Assembly (NCBI GenBank): GCA_965657085.1
Contig: CBFHND010000002.1
Coordinates: 1-64,000, forward strand
Origin: CBFHND01 sp965657085
Lineage (GTDB): Bacteria; Pseudomonadota; Alphaproteobacteria; Rhodobacterales; Rhodobacteraceae
Direction: 5' to 3'
Length of the DNA stretch: 64,000 bases
How positions within the stretch are numbered: position 1 is the first letter of the stretch; each line of letters begins with the position of its first letter. Both the position numbers and the translations under genes were made by a program. This document shows positions 50,068 through 59,207 of this stretch, piece after piece. Under the pieces are notes generated by a model. The model was not told the DNA's origin, did no database searches, and was given only the letters and a program-made list of their open reading frames with translations.

Positions 50068-52373
50068 TCCGAGTAATATCCATATATTTGGCTGCGCTCG
50101 TTTTCTCGGCCACAAACGCATTCGCGCAAATCACTGTGCGCTCCGGTGAGCATGGTGAATTCACGCGGTTGGTTTTCAGTTCACCGAAGAACGTTGAGTG
50201 GTCGATGTCTCAGACGGGCAATACCGTGGAATTTCGCTTCCCTCAGAACACCAATGGTTTTGATCTTACTCAGGCGTTCGGCCGGATTGACAGATCACGC
50301 ATCAAAAGCATTTCAACCACCGAAGGCTTCGTTACAGTTTCATTGGCTTGCGACTGTCAGGCCGAAGCATCTTCTGCCAACGAGCGATTGATTGTGCTGG
50401 ATATATCGCCACGCGCAGCGTCGAACCAGAATGAAACAAGTCGTGTCGCCAGGGCGGAGTCAAATGAAGAACGAAGCCTTGGCTTCGGGGCAACCGTTTC
50501 TTCCGTTGATCAGCAAACAATGCCAATGCTTTCCGTGGCCATCTCTGACCTGATGGAAAACGAAGTTAAGAGTCCAGAAACAGGGTTCCGCCCAAAAGAA
50601 CAGATGGCTCGCATCCAAGAGGATCTGGACCGCGATACAGGCAATCTTCAATCAGCTCAAACCCAGCTGACGGAACGCATCGGCGCCGCAGCGACCAGGG
50701 GCGTGCTTACGCCATCAGGCCAAATTCCACTTTCGCCTGCACCGAGTACACGCCCTCAGATCGATCTTGAGATATTCGACTCGTCACAATTTCTTCCGCA
50801 GGTTTCAACTTCTGAGAACAGGGTCAGTGGAAACATCCGGATTACATCCAGTTTAGACACTGACAATGCTCCATTCGGATCAGTCGGTCCGCAGGGTGGC
50901 GCGGGGTCAGGGTGTCTTGATCCACAAGCGGTGGCGATTTCCAGTTGGGCGACACAACAACCCCTGGCGGATCAACTGGCCAGTGCGCGGTCGGAGCTAT
51001 TTGGCGAGTTTGACGAGATCAATTTGCAGGCCGCAGTCAAACTGGCAAGAATTTACCTTCACTTCGGATTTGGACCGGAAGCAATGCGGGTGCTTGATCT
51101 TGATCCCAGATTGATCGCCGAGAACGGGGTTCTCATCGAAATGGGTGAGATTTTTGAGTATGGATACGTGCGGCAGCCAAAGATACTGAAAGAGTACCTC
51201 GATTGCGAAAGCCCAATAGCACTCTGGGCGGCCTTGTCCGTCCGGTCCTTGGGTTCGGATAGCTTTGTCGATGTTCAAGCTGCCCTTCTCGAGTTGAACA
51301 GCTTCCCCGTGCATTTGAGAGATATTCTTGCCCCGGAGTTCAGCCGCCGCATGCTCCAATACGGAGACAAGTCTGCTGCATCTGCTGCGCTGCGCAGCGT
51401 CGAAAGGCTCAGCATTCCTGCTTCTGATCGGGCCAAAATCGTCAAAGCAGACATCCATCTGAAAGAAGGCGACGTGAAGACTGCGCAATCGAAATTAAGC
51501 GAGATCGTCTCATCCAACTCCGAACAGTCAGCCGAAGCCTTGATCAAGTTTGTCGAAACGAAGCTGGCTGCAGGCGAAGATATCACGCCTGAGACAGCAT
51601 TACTTGTCGAGGCATACGCCCAGGAACTCAGAGATGACGCGCTGGGCCCAGCTTTGCGTCGGACTCATGTGCTGGCTTTGGGCAAGTCCATGCAATTTGA
51701 CGCCGCCTTTGCAGCGCTTGATGCCTTGTCATCCAGCAAGGCAACGGACGCAACATCTGATTTAACAAATGAATTGACGTCTATGCTGGCTCTCAACGCG
51801 ATGGATGTGACGTTTCTTGATCTGGTGTTCTCACGACAAAACTCTGACAGGAAAATGTATCACCCTATGACCATATACAGAGTCGCAAGCAGACTCTTGG
51901 AGCTTGGTTTTGCGGCAGCTGCCGATGAAACACTCGCTGAATCATCAACGCTTTCCAACGGCGAAAGCACAAAGGTCTTGCGTGCCAAGGTTGCCTTGGC
52001 TCTCGGAAAGCCGGCGCTGGCTGAATCCTTGGTGCTTGATGTGATGTCTCCACAGGCTGATCTTCTACGCGCGCAGGCAAAGCGCGATCTGGATCAATTT
52101 GATGGCGCGAGCAGGCTTTATGCCCAAGTTGATGATACGCCTTCAGCACAAGAGACCGCCTTTTTGTCAGACGCTTGGCAAGAAACAACCTCTAACGACC
52201 TTCCCGTTTTTTCCGACCTTGCACAATTGGCGGGAACGGATCTGGTCGTACAAAGCCAGAGGGACGGGATGCTGGCACGTACAAAGGAGCTTTTGGAGGG
52301 CGCACGTTACGCACGGAAATCTGTTGAGGCTGTTCTAAATGGGAACCTGGAATTTCAGTCAACCAAGGACTGA
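50064..52373 (+). CDS. Large secreted protein coupled to motA (MotC-like candidate)
   Basis: A 769-residue protein with a Sec signal peptide (YLAALVFSATNAFA). Residues of roughly 23-110 look like a beta-rich domain (ITVRSGEHGEFTRLVFSSPK). Next comes a coiled-coil segment (EDLDRDTGNLQSAQTQLTER). The last 450 residues are alpha-helical and repeat-like, similar to TPR/SEL repeats (LARIYLHFGFGPEAMRVLD; ARSEAGMLS-type helices). I know no exact family. The start overlaps the motA stop. Together with the MotE-like protein and MotB this suggests a periplasmic MotB-interacting protein like rhizobial MotC; this is inference from context and architecture, since no sequence match is recognisable by eye. 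Confidence 0.65.
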   Translation: MIRVISIYLAALVFSATNAFAQITVRSGEHGEFTRLVFSSPKNVEWSMSQTGNTVEFRFPQNTNGFDLTQAFGRIDRSRIKSISTTEGFVTVSLACDCQAEASSANERLIVLDISPRAASNQNETSRVARAESNEERSLGFGATVSSVDQQTMPMLSVAISDLMENEVKSPETGFRPKEQMARIQEDLDRDTGNLQSAQTQLTERIGAAATRGVLTPSGQIPLSPAPSTRPQIDLEIFDSSQFLPQVSTSENRVSGNIRITSSLDTDNAPFGSVGPQGGAGSGCLDPQAVAISSWATQQPLADQLASARSELFGEFDEINLQAAVKLARIYLHFGFGPEAMRVLDLDPRLIAENGVLIEMGEIFEYGYVRQPKILKEYLDCESPIALWAALSVRSLGSDSFVDVQAALLELNSFPVHLRDILAPEFSRRMLQYGDKSAASAALRSVERLSIPASDRAKIVKADIHLKEGDVKTAQSKLSEIVSSNSEQSAEALIKFVETKLAAGEDITPETALLVEAYAQELRDDALGPALRRTHVLALGKSMQFDAAFAALDALSSSKATDATSDLTNELTSMLALNAMDVTFLDLVFSRQNSDRKMYHPMTIYRVASRLLELGFAAAADETLAESSTLSNGESTKVLRAKVALALGKPALAESLVLDVMSPQADLLRAQAKRDLDQFDGASRLYAQVDDTPSAQETAFLSDAWQETTSNDLPVFSDLAQLAGTDLVVQSQRDGMLARTKELLEGARYARKSVEAVLNGNLEFQSTKD

Positions 52374-52395
52374 TTCATGTTCAGATTTCTCCGTC

Positions 52396-52417
52396 ATGGT
52401 TACCGAAAATAAACCAT
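52396..52417. promoter_or_regulatory. Inverted repeat before the lytic transglycosylase gene
   Basis: ATGGTT (52396-52401) and AACCAT (52412-52417) form an inverted repeat with ten bases between them. Both arms resemble the CtrA half-site TTAACCAT with one or two mismatches. They lie 33 bases before the transglycosylase start. Confidence 0.3.
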
Positions 52418-52449
52418 AGCGCGCTTACGGTCTGGGCAGGCTCCCCAGC

Positions 52450-53181
52450 ATGGAAAGCGACAGAATGTCATTTCAAATCATACGTTTCTGGTCATTTTTC
52501 AGATTGTTGCCGTGGATGGTTGGTTTTGCTGTTCTGTCTCTGCCCGGTCACTCGTGGGCATCGGTTGCCCAAAATTGTGATGCTGCAGCACAAAACGCAT
52601 CCAACGCAACCGGCGTCCCCCTAAATGTTCTGCTGGCGATTACACGCACCGAAACCGGTCGGCGGAATAGCGGCAGGCTGGAACCTTGGCCATGGACGGT
52701 CAATATGGAAGGCGACGGCAATTGGTTTGATACAGAAGACGAAGCGCGCGCCTATGTCTTCAGGCATTTCAAAAGAGGCGCTCGAAGTTTTGATGTTGGC
52801 TGCTTTCAGATCAACTACAAATGGCACGGTCAGGCTTTTTCATCCATTGATGACATGTTTGATCCTCAGAAAAACGCAGTATACGCGGCGCAGTTTCTTC
52901 GGGACCTGCACAAGGAATTGGGCTCTTGGTCGAAAGCTGCGGGGGCCTTTCACTCGAGGACTCCCAAATTCGCCAACCGGTACATTCAGAAGTTTGAAAC
53001 GATTTATGCAGGCCTTGGCCCGAACCGCACCGTGACGCCGCCAGTTCCCACCGCGGAACCGCCAACCAATCAATTTCCACTTTTGGTCAGAAGTTCCGCA
53101 CCTCGTCAGTTGGGTTCACTTGTCCCGATGGGATCAAATGGATCGCGATCATCGCTGGCGACCTTGATGACTGAGGAGTGA
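52450..53181 (+). CDS. Lytic transglycosylase (SLT domain), flagellar context
   Basis: A 243-residue exported protein. A hydrophobic signal segment (LPWMVGFAVLSLPGHSWA) precedes a goose-type/SLT lysozyme domain. The catalytic glutamate is in LAITRTETGRRNSG, followed by DVGCFQINYKWHG and SWSKAAGAFHSR. The C-terminal tail is Pro-rich. The ATG at 52450 or at 52465 may be the start. It ends four bases before flhA, and lies in a flagellar locus without a FlgJ muramidase. It probably opens the peptidoglycan for the rod, as SltF does in Rhodobacter sphaeroides; that role is inferred. Confidence 0.82.
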   Translation: MESDRMSFQIIRFWSFFRLLPWMVGFAVLSLPGHSWASVAQNCDAAAQNASNATGVPLNVLLAITRTETGRRNSGRLEPWPWTVNMEGDGNWFDTEDEARAYVFRHFKRGARSFDVGCFQINYKWHGQAFSSIDDMFDPQKNAVYAAQFLRDLHKELGSWSKAAGAFHSRTPKFANRYIQKFETIYAGLGPNRTVTPPVPTAEPPTNQFPLLVRSSAPRQLGSLVPMGSNGSRSSLATLMTEE

Positions 53182-53185
53182 AATC

Positions 53186-55270
53186 GTGAAATCACTTAAC
53201 GTCGCCGCCCTCTACAATCCGACCGTCCTGCTTGCCATGGCGCTGATGGCAATCATCGTCATGATGATTCTGCCAATGCCTTCCTGGGTTCTGGACATCG
53301 GTCTGGCCGGCTCCTTTGCGCTTGCGATTCTGATCTTTACAGTGACACTTTTTATCGAACGGCCCTTGGATTTCTCGGCATTCCCGACGATCCTCTTGGC
53401 CACCCTGATGCTACGGCTCTCGCTCAACGTATCGTCGACCAAACTGATCATTGGACAGGGCCACACCGGCACATCCGCTGCGGGGGACGTCATCGAAGGC
53501 TTCGCGCAATTTGTTATGAGTGGCAGCGTTTTTTTGGGCCTGGTGGTCTTTTGCGTTTTGCTGATTGTGAACTTCATGGTCATCACCAAGGGTGCTGCTC
53601 GTATGGCGGAAGTCGGCGCGCGGTTCGCATTGGACGGCATGCCGGGCAAACAGCTTGCCATTGACAGTGACATGAGTGCCGGTGCGATTGATCACCAAGA
53701 GGCCAAGGAACGTCGTGAGCGCGAGCAACAGGAAACCACATTCTTCGGATCATTGGATGGCGCATCCAAGTTCGTGAAAGGCGATGCGGTTGCCGGCCTT
53801 CTGATTACCTTGATGAACCTGGTTGCCGGCCTCATCATGGGGATTGCAGTCCATGGCATGAGCGTCGGAAACGCATTTGAAACCTATGCCATCCTCACGG
53901 TCGGGGATGGGCTTGTTTCGCAAATACCTGCGGTCATCATCTCGATCGCCTCCGCACTCTTGTTGGCGCGTGGCGGTGCTCAGGGCGCGACGGACCTCGC
54001 GGTTTTCGATCAATTGGGAAAGCACCCCGCAGCATTGGCAACGGTGTCCGTTCTGATGATCGGATTTGCGCTGTTTCCCGGCCTGCCTCTGGGGCCGTTT
54101 CTGCTGGGCGGCCTTGCACTGGGTACGGTCGCATTTTTCATGCAAAAGCGCAAAAAGGAAGCCGCGCGCTTGCCGACAACGACTGAAGCGCCAGAAGAAC
54201 TGCCCAAGGAGAAACCGCTTGGTGACATTCTTGAACTTGACGACATCCACGTGGAGTTTGCCCCGGATCTGGTCAACATGGTTCTGGATCCCGGAACCGG
54301 CCTCGATGCACGTATCGCGAACATGCGGACCCATGTGGCGTCCGTCTTTGGCTTGATCTTGCCCGAGATCCGGTTGACCGATCATCCAGGCCTCCCCTTG
54401 GGCACTTACGTTTTGCGCATCCAAGGCGTCGAGCAAGCCCGCGCCGAGCTCAACCCCGATCAAGTTCTTGCGCTACTGCCGGAAGAGCCTGCCGCTCTGC
54501 CAAGCGGGCAAGACACGACCGAACCCGTATACGGTGCGCCCGCAAGGTGGATCAATTCCAAAGACCAAGAAGCGGCATCGATGTCTGGCGCCACACTTGT
54601 CACACCCACTGAAATTCTGGCCACTCATCTGCTTGAAGTGGTCAAGCGAAACTTCAGCCGGTTGCTTACCCTGAAATCTCTACGCCGTTTGCTGACTGAG
54701 ATGGTCAACATTTCTGATCCGGCTCGCGCAGAGGCGAACCGAAAGCTTCTTGATGAGCTTATCCCCGACAAGGTGCCGGTCGATGTGTTACATGCTGTTT
54801 TGCGACTTTTACTGGACGAACAAGTATCGATCCGCAATTTGCCACTGATCCTTGAAGCCACCGCAGAAGCGCGCGGCCAGAACGCGATGCCCGAGGCAAT
54901 TTGCGAACATGTGCGCCAGCGGCTCGGGTTCCAATTGGTGGCTCAGATGCGCCGCCCTGATGGAACACTCCCCTTGGTGCAACTGGCCCCGGAATGGGAA
55001 GAAACGTTTACCAACTACCAAGTTGACGCGGATCGGGGGCTGGACATCGCTTTGCCTCCGGAGCTTTTTAACCAACTGGCCGAGAATGTTTCGATCAAAC
55101 TCAACGATGCAAACGACAATGGAATCTACGCGGCTGTCGTCACCAACACCCGGCGCAGACGTTTCATGCGCACAGTGATGCGGGCCAAGGGGATAAGCAA
55201 TCCGGTTCTGTCGTTCGAAGAAATCGGTGTGGAAGCCCGCCCTTCCCTTGTCGGCGTGGTTGCCGCCTGA
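53186..55270 (+). CDS. flhA: Flagellar export protein FlhA
   Basis: A 694-residue export-gate protein. The N-terminal membrane part has eight helices and the FHIPEP-family sequences RLSLNVSSTKLIIGQGHTGT, GARFALDGMPGKQLAIDSD and EQQETTFFGSLDGASKFVKG. A long cytoplasmic C-domain follows (about residues 340-694) and ends with an unrelated tail. It starts with GTG, preceded by GAGGAG, close after the transglycosylase. TGATG couples it to fliR. Confidence 0.97.
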   Translation: MKSLNVAALYNPTVLLAMALMAIIVMMILPMPSWVLDIGLAGSFALAILIFTVTLFIERPLDFSAFPTILLATLMLRLSLNVSSTKLIIGQGHTGTSAAGDVIEGFAQFVMSGSVFLGLVVFCVLLIVNFMVITKGAARMAEVGARFALDGMPGKQLAIDSDMSAGAIDHQEAKERREREQQETTFFGSLDGASKFVKGDAVAGLLITLMNLVAGLIMGIAVHGMSVGNAFETYAILTVGDGLVSQIPAVIISIASALLLARGGAQGATDLAVFDQLGKHPAALATVSVLMIGFALFPGLPLGPFLLGGLALGTVAFFMQKRKKEAARLPTTTEAPEELPKEKPLGDILELDDIHVEFAPDLVNMVLDPGTGLDARIANMRTHVASVFGLILPEIRLTDHPGLPLGTYVLRIQGVEQARAELNPDQVLALLPEEPAALPSGQDTTEPVYGAPARWINSKDQEAASMSGATLVTPTEILATHLLEVVKRNFSRLLTLKSLRRLLTEMVNISDPARAEANRKLLDELIPDKVPVDVLHAVLRLLLDEQVSIRNLPLILEATAEARGQNAMPEAICEHVRQRLGFQLVAQMRRPDGTLPLVQLAPEWEETFTNYQVDADRGLDIALPPELFNQLAENVSIKLNDANDNGIYAAVVTNTRRRRFMRTVMRAKGISNPVLSFEEIGVEARPSLVGVVAA

Positions 55271-56040
55271 TGGAAGGAGCCACGCAGCTTTTGGGCATGC
55301 TGGATGCCCAGTTGTGGCACGGATTTCTCGTCTTTCTTCGCGTCGGCGCGATGATCTCGTTGTTGCCAGCGTTTGGTGAACAGTCTGTCCCTGCGAGGAT
55401 CAAGTTGGTCATCGCCCTCGCCTTCACTGCAATCACCGCGCCTGCCGTGCCGCCTCTGGGAAACGAACCGGCATTTGCTGCAACCATTACCCTTGTTTTG
55501 ACAGAAGTGCTGTCTGGCCTCGTCTTGGGCATAGGTGTCCGCTTGTTTATCATGGCATTGCAGACGGCAGGTACAATTGCCGCTCAATCAACGTCACTTT
55601 CACAAATCCTTGGCGGCGCAGGTGGCGAACCACTGGCCGCAATCGGATATGTCCTGACCATGGGCGCAATTGCCCTGGCAGTCATGACCGGCCTTCATGT
55701 GAAGGCCGCGGCACTGATCATTCTGTCTTATGAATTTTTGCCGATGGGCGCGTTCAGTGCGGGTGCGGATATTTCGGACTGGGGCGTTTCGCAAGTGCGT
55801 CGCGCATTCGAGCTGGCGTTTACTCTGGCGGCACCATTTGTACTTTTGTCCGTGATCTACAATCTGGCATTGGGTGCGATCAACAAAGCGATGCCACAGC
55901 TTATGGTGGCCTTCGTTGGTGCACCTGTCATCACGGCCGGTGGTCTTTTGGTGCTGTGTCTGGCCAGCCCCCTCATACTTGCTGTTTGGCTGGACGCACT
56001 CGACCTGTTTCTTGCTGATCCATTCAGGCCGATACCATGA
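55270..56040 (+). CDS. fliR: Flagellar export gate protein FliR
   Basis: A 256-residue membrane protein with six or so helices. It begins with FLVFLRVGAMISLLPAFGEQ, continues with ARIKLVIALAFTAITAPAV, and contains the family motif QTAGTIAAQSTSLSQILGG. The C-terminal half includes LNLALGAINKAMPQLM-like sequence (NLALGAINKAMPQLMVAFVG). It forms the export gate with FliP and FliQ. Start overlaps the flhA stop by one base, and stop overlaps flhB by four. Confidence 0.95.
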   Translation: MEGATQLLGMLDAQLWHGFLVFLRVGAMISLLPAFGEQSVPARIKLVIALAFTAITAPAVPPLGNEPAFAATITLVLTEVLSGLVLGIGVRLFIMALQTAGTIAAQSTSLSQILGGAGGEPLAAIGYVLTMGAIALAVMTGLHVKAAALIILSYEFLPMGAFSAGADISDWGVSQVRRAFELAFTLAAPFVLLSVIYNLALGAINKAMPQLMVAFVGAPVITAGGLLVLCLASPLILAVWLDALDLFLADPFRPIP

Positions 56041-57125
56041 GTGGACAAGACGACGATACCGAAAAGTCATTCGACCCAACTCCGCAGAAGCTTCAAAAGG
56101 CGCGTGAAAAGGGTGAGATCGCACGCTCAACTGATTTGAACACTGCAGCTGCCTATGCAGGGTTGACCATATCCTTGATGGTTGCAGGCGCATCTTCCAT
56201 CAAAACCTTTGGTTCAGAGATGATGATCCTTCTGGATCAGGCAGCGGCACTGGGACCGCTGCTTGTCACGGATGGTGCATATGCTCCGATGGGAGGCATA
56301 TTGACCGGCGCGGCCGTGGCTTTGGTGCCCATTTTTGCAATTCCCGCCATTGCCGTGTTGCTGACAATTGCTGCCCAAAAGGGGTTTGTTTTCGCTCCCA
56401 GCAAGTTGGAGCCCAAGCTTTCGAAAATCTCGATCTTGTCCAATGCGAAGAACAAGTTCGGACGCAACGGGCTGTTCGAGTTTTTCAAGAGCTTCGTTAA
56501 ACTGGTTATCTTCTCTGCCTGCTTGGCAGTCTTTGTAAAAGCGCGGCTTCCGGAAATGCTCACGGCCGTACATGGCGATGCGCATATGGTACTGGTGCTG
56601 CTGGCCGAGCTGTGTCTCGCCTTTTTGTTCGTTGTTCTTCTGGTTGCCGGCGCAATCGGGGCCATCGATGCGGTATGGCAGCACCACGAACACATTCGCA
56701 AAAACCGGATGTCTCGTAAGGATATGCAGGACGAGAACAAGGAATCCGAGGGCGATCCGCACCTGAAACAGGAAAGACGACAGCGCGCACAGACCATTGC
56801 CATGTCGCAAATGATGGCGGACGTTCCGGATGCCGACGTCATAATTGTGAACCCGACGCACTATGCCGTGGCTTTGAAATGGAGCCGCGCACGCGGAACC
56901 GCCCCGATTTGTGTCGCCAAGGGCGTGGATGAAGTGGCGCGGCGCATTCGGGAGATTGCGTCAGAAAACGCCGTCCCAATTCACAGTGACCCACCCACCG
57001 CACGCGCGTTGCATGCGGTTACAGACATCGATGCAGAAATTCCGCCTGAGCATTATCAGGCTGTGGCTGCCGCGATCCGCTTTGCCGAAGCGATGCGTCT
57101 GCGCGCGCGCGATCGAGGTGTCTGA
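56037..57125 (+). CDS. flhB: Flagellar export switch protein FlhB
   Basis: A 362-residue protein with the FlhB opening KSFDPTPQKLQKAREKGEIA, four membrane helices, and the autocleavage site NPTH near residues 272-275 in IIVNPTHYAVALKW. Cleavage there switches export from rod/hook to filament substrates. The gate context, IREIASENAVPIHSDPPTAR and EIPPEHYQAVAAAI, is complete. It is coupled to fliR and to the following FliJ-like gene. Confidence 0.97.
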   Translation: MSGQDDDTEKSFDPTPQKLQKAREKGEIARSTDLNTAAAYAGLTISLMVAGASSIKTFGSEMMILLDQAAALGPLLVTDGAYAPMGGILTGAAVALVPIFAIPAIAVLLTIAAQKGFVFAPSKLEPKLSKISILSNAKNKFGRNGLFEFFKSFVKLVIFSACLAVFVKARLPEMLTAVHGDAHMVLVLLAELCLAFLFVVLLVAGAIGAIDAVWQHHEHIRKNRMSRKDMQDENKESEGDPHLKQERRQRAQTIAMSQMMADVPDADVIIVNPTHYAVALKWSRARGTAPICVAKGVDEVARRIREIASENAVPIHSDPPTARALHAVTDIDAEIPPEHYQAVAAAIRFAEAMRLRARDRGV

Positions 57126-57529
57126 TGTCTGGACTGCCGCAGATCCAAAAACTGACCGAAATCAAATACCAGCGTGAACAACACCTGTTCAAATCCATTG
57201 TCGCCGAAGAAACGGCCCTGCGCGGTGAATTGGCCCGTCTGAATGAACAGGAACAAGCCGCCCGTCAGGGGGATGATGAAACGCGCCCAATGCGGTCCAT
57301 TGGTGCCGATGTGATCTGGCTTGCTTGGGTGGGGCGCGCCAAAACACAATTGAACCTTCAACTGGCGCAGGTTCTGGCCCGCAAGGAGCATCACCTCGCC
57401 GCTGTTCGCCGCGCTTATGGACGCGTTTTGGTTGCGGGCGAACTGTGTGAAAACGAGAAAAAAGGTAGGCAAACCGAACGCGCCAAGCGGCAGATGTCCA
57501 CCGCTCAAGACAGTTTTTTTTGGAAGTGA
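57125..57529 (+). CDS. FliJ-like small coiled-coil protein
   Basis: A 134-residue, strongly helical and basic protein (KYQREQHLFKSIVAEETALR; LGELARLNEQEQ-type heptads; AKTQLNLQLAQVLARKEHHL). Length and composition are those of FliJ, the export chaperone that links the ATPase FliI to FlhA. It begins on the flhB stop (TGATG). In many bacteria fliJ follows fliI; here fliI is 5 kb away and followed by a transposase, so this gene is the only FliJ candidate in the window. Sequence identity to FliJ is not measurable by eye. Confidence 0.55.
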   Translation: MSGLPQIQKLTEIKYQREQHLFKSIVAEETALRGELARLNEQEQAARQGDDETRPMRSIGADVIWLAWVGRAKTQLNLQLAQVLARKEHHLAAVRRAYGRVLVAGELCENEKKGRQTERAKRQMSTAQDSFFWK

Positions 57530-57542
57530 TGAACGTCCGCGT

Positions 57543-58031
57543 TCAGTAATCCTGACGCGCGATTTCAAGGATCAGAACGTCGCTCACGCCTTCGCCCATG
57601 TCCTTTTGTGCCACTTCGCGGAGTGCCGCGCGCAAGACATCGAGGTTGTTGGCATTGGTGAATGCGCCTTCAAATCCGCCCATGTTTGCATGGTCAAAGA
57701 GCACCTGAAGAAAAGAATCCCGAAGTTTGGGTTCACGTGAGTATACGACCTCCTTGCCTCCGCTCGGCACTTCGAGACTGAGAGACAAGACAACAAGCGC
57801 ACGCACGGTCTCGCGGTCGACGACCGGAACAACGAATTGATTGTTCATCTTCACGTATTCGCGGTCTGACGGATCGGCGTCTTCGATGGTCTCTTTGGTT
57901 TCCGCTTTTGCCTTGTCATGATCGGCGTCAACGTCTGCTTCGGAAACGGGCGGGCGCAAGAACATCCCGGCGCCCACACCGGCACCTGTCCCCATCAGGA
58001 GCAGCAGCAATGGCAAGATTTTTTTGATCAT
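57543..58031 (-). CDS. FliL family protein (copy 2)
   Basis: A 162-residue protein with one membrane helix (ILPLLLLLMGTGAGVGAGMF), an acidic linker, and a FliL-like domain (YVKMNNQFVVPVVDRETVRA, then VLSLSLEVPSGGK, and the ending GEGVSDVLILEIARQDY). It is the last gene of the flgB-to-fliL minus-strand operon, nine bases after flgH, where Caulobacter has fliL too. The other FliL, at 47643, differs strongly, so the two are not a recent duplication. It converges on the FliJ-like gene with 13 bases between stops. Confidence 0.85.
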   Translation of the reverse strand: MIKKILPLLLLLMGTGAGVGAGMFLRPPVSEADVDADHDKAKAETKETIEDADPSDREYVKMNNQFVVPVVDRETVRALVVLSLSLEVPSGGKEVVYSREPKLRDSFLQVLFDHANMGGFEGAFTNANNLDVLRAALREVAQKDMGEGVSDVLILEIARQDY

Positions 58032-58040
58032 CGTCTGCTC

Positions 58041-58775
58041 CTAGAATGGAAGTATTGCATCAAGAACCTGCTGTCCGAGCCGTGGTTGCTGGACGTCGGT
58101 AATTTGTCCACGCCCGCCGTAAGAAACACGGGCTGACGCAATTTTGTCGTAGGTGATTTCGTTCTGACGCGAGATGTCTTCGGGGCGGACATAGCCGGTG
58201 ACAAGCAACTCCCGCAGTTCAAAATTCACCCGCAACTCTTGCGATCCGGCAATCGAAAGGACACCGTTGGGCAGAACATCCACGATCGTGGCGGCGACGC
58301 GCAGCGTGAGCTTTTCCTTGCGCTTGACGGATCCGTCTCCGGAGGATGAGCTGTTTGAATTGATTGATACCAGCTCGGACGAGGACGCACCTTCGGGAAG
58401 TTGCGCATCAAGTCTTTGCGGCAAACCACCCAACTGGGGAATTCCCAATGTCTCTCCGCCAGAACGCGACCGGTCCGTCGCATTGGAAATTTCAGCCTTC
58501 TCGTCAATTTCAATGACGACCGTCAATATGTCACCACGACGGATCGCACGCCGGTCGCCCAACAGTGATTGCCGCGATCCACTCCAAAGAGATGCCTCGT
58601 TCAATGGCGTCTCGGGGCGGATGGTCAAAGGCAATCCAGGGGACACCATTGCGGCATGCTCGACGGTTTCTGCAGGTGGTGAAAAGGAAGGGGCCTTGCC
58701 AATGTGGTCGGCGCGGTCCCCGCACGCAGACAGGAACGCCGTGAAGCCCAGAAAGGGTAAGAGGGAAGTTTTCAT
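58041..58775 (-). CDS. flgH: Flagellar L-ring lipoprotein FlgH
   Basis: A 244-residue outer-membrane ring lipoprotein. The lipobox is LSAC at about residues 15-18. The FlgH core is SLWSGSRQSLLGDRRAIRRG, GDILTVVIEIDEKAEISNAT and the C-terminal LLVTGYVRPEDISRQNEITY. The ending QLGQQVLDAILPF-like sequence (LGQQVLDAILPF) is conserved. It follows flgA with nine bases between. Confidence 0.96.
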   Translation of the reverse strand: MKTSLLPFLGFTAFLSACGDRADHIGKAPSFSPPAETVEHAAMVSPGLPLTIRPETPLNEASLWSGSRQSLLGDRRAIRRGDILTVVIEIDEKAEISNATDRSRSGGETLGIPQLGGLPQRLDAQLPEGASSSELVSINSNSSSSGDGSVKRKEKLTLRVAATIVDVLPNGVLSIAGSQELRVNFELRELLVTGYVRPEDISRQNEITYDKIASARVSYGGRGQITDVQQPRLGQQVLDAILPF

Positions 58776-58784
58776 TGGTCGCTC

Positions 58785-59207
58785 CTAGTTCGTGACTTCG
58801 ACGGAACCGTCCGGTTGAACAAAACCGAACAAAGTGGCTCGGGAGGAAAGGTTCATGATGCGTACACGATCACCGACGCCGCCCCGTTCAAGGGCACGAC
58901 CCTCGGTGCTGATGATCAGACGGGCGCCTTTGAACCGCAGCAATACGATCTGATTGCGGTCGACGAGGGCCGGGGGTCCGACATCGTCAAAGCGAATGGG
59001 GCGCCCGGGGTACAATGCAATCCGTGCTTCTTGGCCGATCACGTCATTGGGGTTGTCAAAGCTGTCCTGCCGCGTGCCGGGCACCAGACCAACATCTGCC
59101 GCCGTTATAATTGCAGTGGGACGGATTGTTCGCGTGGGCACCAAGACGTCCGCCAAAACGGACATTGGGACCAGGGACCACCAACACAGAGCGACGAAAC
59201 GGATCAT
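58785..59207 (-). CDS. flgA: P-ring assembly chaperone FlgA
   Basis: A 140-residue periplasmic chaperone for FlgI polymerisation. A signal peptide (VALCWWSLVPMSVLA) leads to RTIRPTAIITAADVGLVPG and IGQEARIALYPGRPIRFDDV, the FlgA SAF-like domain. The C-terminus has GVGDRVRIMNLSSRATLFG and is complete. It is shorter than enterobacterial FlgA, as in other alphaproteobacteria. The start overlaps flgG by four bases. Confidence 0.93.
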   Translation of the reverse strand: MIRFVALCWWSLVPMSVLADVLVPTRTIRPTAIITAADVGLVPGTRQDSFDNPNDVIGQEARIALYPGRPIRFDDVGPPALVDRNQIVLLRFKGARLIISTEGRALERGGVGDRVRIMNLSSRATLFGFVQPDGSVEVTN

